Shown one piece after another: positions 61,401 through 64,000 of a stretch of 64,000 bases of DNA; the first letter of the stretch is position 1; each line of letters begins with the position of its first letter. The position numbers and the translations under genes are program-made. The notes beneath the pieces are model-generated. The model searched no databases. It saw only the letters and a list, made by a program, of their open reading frames with translations, and was not told the DNA's origin. The stretch covers positions 1,283,561 through 1,347,560 of the forward strand of contig JAKSGN010000020.1 in assembly GCA_024180945.1 (NCBI GenBank), in the 5' to 3' direction. This stretch comes from Macrophomina tecta. Taxonomy: Eukaryota; Ascomycota; Dothideomycetes; Botryosphaeriales; Botryosphaeriaceae.

Positions 61401-62495
61401 TTCGAACCGACGGGTCAGGCAGACGAGCGGAACGAGGCGGCGGATAGCAAGGCGACGAGCAAAAAGCGCAAGCGGTGCCCGTTCGAGGAGGAGGCGGAAG
61501 AGGAGCGGTTGGATCGTTGGATCCGGTTAAACAAGATGAATGCCGAGGAACAGTTGCGGCAGTTGGTGGGTAAGGAGGCGGTTTTCCGCAGCGTGCAGGA
61601 GCCGGCATTGGATGCGATCAAGGCAGGGCACAGCCCCGTGGTGGCAGTGATGCCGACGGGGGCGGGCAAGAGCGTGTTATTCACATTGCCGGCGTGGGCA
61701 GAACCCGGTGGCACGACAGTAGTAGTGGTGCCGTTGAAGTCGTTGCGGAAGGATATGAAGCGGCGGTGCGATGAGGCGGGGGTGCGGTGCGCGGTATGGG
61801 GCGGCAGGCGGCAGGCGGATGCGGAGTCGATCGTGTTGGTGACGCCGGAGGCGGCGGTGGGCGAGGAGTTCGGGACGTTTTTAAAGCGCATCAGGCGGAC
61901 GAGGCAGTTGGACCGTATCGTGGTGGACGAATGTCACGTCGTGTTGAACGATAGGGTGGATTTTCGGAAGCATTTGCAGCAGTTGGGCAAGTTGGCGGGA
62001 GTAGAGACGCAGATGATATTATTAACGGCGACATTGCCGGCGGCGGAGGAGAGCAGGTTGTATAAAAGGATGGGATGGAGGGCGGACGAGGTAAAGATGT
62101 TTAGGGGGTCGACGGTGCGGAAGAACGTGCGGTATCGGGTGGTTGGCAGGAAGGAGAGTAGTAGGAAGGAGCAGGAGGATTTGGTAGCGGAGTTAGTGGA
62201 TCGGGAGTTGAGGGCGTCGGCGGAGGGGAAAGTAGTAGTTTATTGCAAGACGCGGGGGGAGGTGGAGCGGTTGGCGAAAGCAGGCCGGTTCGCGTGCGAG
62301 GAATTCCGGGCAGACATGAGCGAGCGGCGAAAGGACGAGGTGTTGGAGGATTTCCGAGTGGGTAGAGAACGGGTGGTAGTGGCGACGAGCGCGTTGGGGA
62401 TGGGGATCGATATACCGGGCATCAGGTTGATCGTGCACGCGGGCGAGCCGCGTAGCATGATGGCCAAACCGAAAGGAGTGAATCGACCGTTATAA
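58500..62495 (+). CDS. telomere-linked RecQ-type helicase fused to a tyrosine-recombinase-like domain; C-terminus truncated at repeat junction
   Basis: 1331 codons, no intron; ATG 58500 or the better-context ATG at 58521. Domains: two C2H2-like fingers (C28-x2-C31, H43, H48; C98, C105, H118, H123) as in fungal OrsD-like proteins; acidic stretch ~380-425; tyrosine-recombinase-like core ~600-945 with R725-GPE, K760, R878-AY-R881, GH928 and Y937; Gln/Glu repeat inside it; basic KKRKR near 987 (possible NLS); helicase motif I MPTGAGKS (1051-1058), II DECH (1143-1146), III TATLP, V LGMGIDIPG. After about A1322 the 47-bp repeat supplies the last nine codons, so motif VI and the RecQ C-terminus are missing. 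Fungal telomere-linked helicases sit next to telomeres. This copy may lack helicase activity while keeping the recombinase. All Leu are TTG/TTA. Confidence 0.88.
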   Translation: MQQAQVNMAETAEYFHHLGLGEFGVVVCKECRHAVWPDQVAGHLQGRHHGISGKNAEAIAEEVVAFAGLIRSPGEFQAPAGIDRPIPELPLHQDGLMCELQPDGCRYICRDRMTMKKHWRIEHQWSAGSRKGGSGKSKGERVERRFQEAVRRVHCQRFFTSRHGSQYFEVQQPAEEENGTREDGNGGSNDSSRDTWTRAWQQMQARFEQAEKEAAAVVQDAERDQANPWLERTQWQKYLAGKNREDLSRCIVKPGGEEDEKKNRRWKPADKEKDDPNEPIETAGWQAMEDVARISQESVAKRAGVSMRMQAIRTEKHQTRYQPLQPYMDEESIKDRARSWEQVLMFFMRTQRQHDWDSPAYKFTRSQFEAFVRLVEEAEREVEGGEDGEESNKENEDNEEAEEEGEGEGDEEESETNEKDEEKWQKLTPIQRACLDFCIELLNQRFVEREYESALVCAAAVLGVDPTDNSWRGPETYGSILSALIKVAHFMVIQKAFEVATPAEENEHFSASARPCDFEDSGYESGGSSRSGESSRRPGRSGLQWVNKMMDDFMVRGSDSPMQWFLDLRAYGMKIHFNTTAKGHVGWRDRDVLEYKNISFSMAQFRGMVHGLAQTTAQVLVEDLLFCKSRREVPAVPWHSMHDDPTNGRRGWNFLQDQRNRFPVDGRSWLFEQIMQNGAVRKRFTRQGTASGLSREAVSDWMSRVAAFKEKLLVLMHITGGQPARGPEILSIRHSNTAEAGHRHIFIEDGMVVFVTRYHKGYALQGDVKIIHRYLPREVGELLVWYLWLVLPFQQRMEVLIRGKQQQGQRQGQQQEQQQEQQQEQQQEQQQQEQEQSPPLSAHLWAAEPGGKKWTTERMRQAIKRETAAGLGHEVTVRAYRDIAIAISRQWIRGPTAFRQDDGEGDDSEQRQDEDGMAAAIADAQAGHTSHVAGIVYARGIMEQLGWVAERRQQFRACSVDWHRFLGFEPTGQADERNEAADSKATSKKRKRCPFEEEAEEERLDRWIRLNKMNAEEQLRQLVGKEAVFRSVQEPALDAIKAGHSPVVAVMPTGAGKSVLFTLPAWAEPGGTTVVVVPLKSLRKDMKRRCDEAGVRCAVWGGRRQADAESIVLVTPEAAVGEEFGTFLKRIRRTRQLDRIVVDECHVVLNDRVDFRKHLQQLGKLAGVETQMILLTATLPAAEESRLYKRMGWRADEVKMFRGSTVRKNVRYRVVGRKESSRKEQEDLVAELVDRELRASAEGKVVVYCKTRGEVERLAKAGRFACEEFRADMSERRKDEVLEDFRVGRERVVVATSALGMGIDIPGIRLIVHAGEPRSMMAKPKGVNRPL
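60904..61013 (+). repeat. CAG/GAGCAACAG microsatellite encoding a Gln/Glu tract
   Basis: Imperfect repeats of CAGCAGGAGCAA lie between the recombinase-like beta-strand/helix part and its C-terminal catalytic boxes, in a surface insertion. Probably length-variable. Confidence 0.85.
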
Positions 62496-62510
62496 GGGTC
62501 GATTCAGGTC
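62463..62510 (+). repeat. unit junction with a single 47-bp repeat
   Basis: The helicase frame runs GAAxxxATGATGGCC straight into AAACCG of the 47-bp repeat at 62466. Crossover-like site at 62479-62506; TAA at 62493-62495 is formed inside the spacer. Telomere repeats follow at 62527-62542. Confidence 0.93.
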
Positions 62511-62910
62511 CCATACAAAATTAAGGTTTAGGGTTAGGGTTACGAGTACGGTCGATTGAGTACGGTCGATTCAGAAAAAAGATGTCGGATTCGCGTTAAA
62601 TTAAGATATGTTGCAGAGCGCGGTTAGGCGATAAGAATTTTTGCGTATGACATGCCCGCCCGATCGCGTGTTCGAGCGTAATTTGGCAGTTGGGGTAAGT
62701 TAGGGTAAGGTTGATGGGGTAAGAGCGGCCCGAGCGCGGTAGTGGTTAAAGAGCGCGCATTCGCCGGGTAGGCACGCAGCGCGCGAACGTGCAGCAGGCG
62801 CCGAGTCAGAGAGTTAAGAGCAAGGGTTAAAGTAGTTAGTTCGATAGCAAAGGGTGGTTTCCCGCATCAACGCAGCGAAAGAATAAGCAGATAGCAGCGA
62901 AATAACGAGC

Positions 62911-64000
62911 ATGCAGCAAGCGCAAGTCAACATGGCCGAAACAGCGGAGTATTTTCATCATTTAGGGTTAGGAGAATTTGGAGTCGTCGTGTGCAAGGAG
63001 TGCCGGCACGCGGTGTGGCCGGATCAGGTGGCAGGGCATTTGCAGGGCAGACATCACGGCATCAGCGGAAAGAACGCAGAGGCGATCGCGGAGGAGGTCG
63101 TGGCGTTTGCCGGATTAATCAGGTCCCCCGGAGAATTTCAGGCGCCCGCAGGCATCGACAGGCCGATCCCGGAGTTGCCGTTGCATCAGGACGGGTTAAT
63201 GTGCGAGTTACAGCCCGACGGGTGCCGGTATATTTGCCGGGACAGAATGACGATGAAGAAGCATTGGCGCATCGAGCATCAGTGGTCGGCCGGCAGCCGA
63301 AAGGGCGGGTCGGGCAAGAGCAAGGGCGAGCGGGTCGAGAGGCGGTTTCAGGAAGCAGTGAGGCGGGTGCATTGTCAGCGATTTTTCACGAGCCGGCACG
63401 GATCGCAGTATTTCGAGGTGCAGCAACCGGCAGAGGAAGAGAATGGAACGCGCGAAGACGGCAACGGCGGCAGCAACGATAGTAGCAGGGACACGTGGAC
63501 GCGGGCGTGGCAGCAGATGCAGGCCCGGTTCGAGCAGGCCGAGAAGGAGGCAGCCGCCGTCGTTCAGGACGCCGAGAGGGATCAGGCGAACCCGTGGTTG
63601 GAGCGGACGCAGTGGCAGAAGTATTTGGCCGGCAAGAACCGCGAGGATTTGTCGCGGTGCATCGTCAAGCCGGGCGGCGAGGAGGACGAAAAGAAGAACA
63701 GACGATGGAAGCCCGCCGATAAGGAAAAAGACGATCCGAACGAGCCGATCGAGACGGCCGTGTGGCAGGCGATGGAGGACGTTGCCCGCATTAGTCAGGA
63801 GAGCGTGGCGAAGCGGGCGGGCGTGTCGATGCGGATGCAGGCGATCAGGACGGAGAAGCATCAGACCCGATATCAGCCGTTGCAGCCGTATATGGACGAG
63901 GAATCGATCAAGGACCGTGCCCGGTCGTGGGAGCAGGTGTTGATGTTTTTTATGCGGACGCAGCGGCAGCACGATTGGGACAGCCCGGCGTACAAATTCA
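62911..64000 (+). CDS. second copy of the helicase/recombinase gene (5' part, runs off window)
   Basis: Same start and sequence as the copy at 58500 for 1090 bp, covering both C2H2-like fingers and part of the central region, with one amino-acid difference (Gly284Val from G to T at 63761). The frame is open to the right edge. Whether this unit is full length, with helicase motif VI, cannot be seen. Confidence 0.9.
   Translation, partial: MQQAQVNMAETAEYFHHLGLGEFGVVVCKECRHAVWPDQVAGHLQGRHHGISGKNAEAIAEEVVAFAGLIRSPGEFQAPAGIDRPIPELPLHQDGLMCELQPDGCRYICRDRMTMKKHWRIEHQWSAGSRKGGSGKSKGERVERRFQEAVRRVHCQRFFTSRHGSQYFEVQQPAEEENGTREDGNGGSNDSSRDTWTRAWQQMQARFEQAEKEAAAVVQDAERDQANPWLERTQWQKYLAGKNREDLSRCIVKPGGEEDEKKNRRWKPADKEKDDPNEPIETAVWQAMEDVARISQESVAKRAGVSMRMQAIRTEKHQTRYQPLQPYMDEESIKDRARSWEQVLMFFMRTQRQHDWDSPAYKF

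Larger units (their letters stand above)
58052..62462 (+). repeat. first 4411-bp tandem unit of the telomere-linked helicase array
   Basis: The unit repeats with an exact offset of 4411 bp (58055 to 62466; gene starts 58500 and 62911). In the ~1535 bp of overlap visible I noticed only two differences: 58190 G versus 62601 T, and 59350 G versus 63761 T, the latter changing Gly284 to Val. The array orientation (plus-strand TTAGGG) points to a telomere on the right. Confidence 0.93.

Overview
The window looks like a subtelomeric region of a filamentous ascomycete. The evidence is short fungal introns with CTAAC/CTGAC-type branch sites, a fungal transcription-factor C-terminus, Ty3/Gypsy chromoviruses and a LINE, and about 36 kb of DNA that by eye is nearly free of CA and TG and full of TA, which is the mark of repeat-induced point mutation (RIP). 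It ends in tandem copies of a telomere-linked helicase unit carrying (TTAGGG)2. I cannot name the genus. No dinucleotide counts or database searches were run; all reading is by eye.

Layout. 1-10.1 kb is host DNA with sparse genes: the 3' end of a fungal transcription factor, an alpha/beta-hydrolase pseudogene, an intact type-1 glycerate kinase, a LINE 3' remnant and a seven-exon MFS (DHA1-type) transporter with one suspicious splice acceptor. 10.5-58 kb is a nest of LTR retrotransposons. An old RIP-mutated Gypsy element (family B, starting at 11238) was entered by a young, unmutated chromovirus (family A, 12387-21469, LTRs that look identical, target duplication ATAAG). Family A was in turn entered by a 5'-truncated LINE (16510-17744). 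B's 3' LTR was split by a giant mutated Gypsy element (family C, 27527-40157), which itself carries a clean solo LTR of family E (30078-30850). Further right are reverse-strand mutated copies of E, B and F, A-like gag and LTR pieces, and two plus-strand A-like copies. The last of these is cut off at 57957.

From 57958 to the right edge the DNA changes abruptly to a tandem array with a 4411-bp period. Each unit has a 47-bp repeat (three copies at the array edge, one at the internal junction), a short telomeric tract, about 350 bp of leader and a roughly 1320-codon gene. That gene joins an N-terminal C2H2 pair, a central region that reads as a tyrosine recombinase, and a RecQ-type helicase that stops just before motif VI at the repeat junction.

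Three things stand out. (1) The dinucleotide CT is absent from the plus strand from 57950 to 64000, coding and non-coding alike, although its complement AG is abundant there. (2) The telomere-linked helicase appears fused to a tyrosine recombinase, and each 47-bp repeat holds 10-bp inverted arms around an 8-bp spacer, the architecture of a recombinase crossover site. (3) The young Gypsy element carries, antisense to the end of pol, a two-exon gene for a Zn2Cys6-like plus coiled-coil protein; decayed versions lie at the same place in at least three other element families here.
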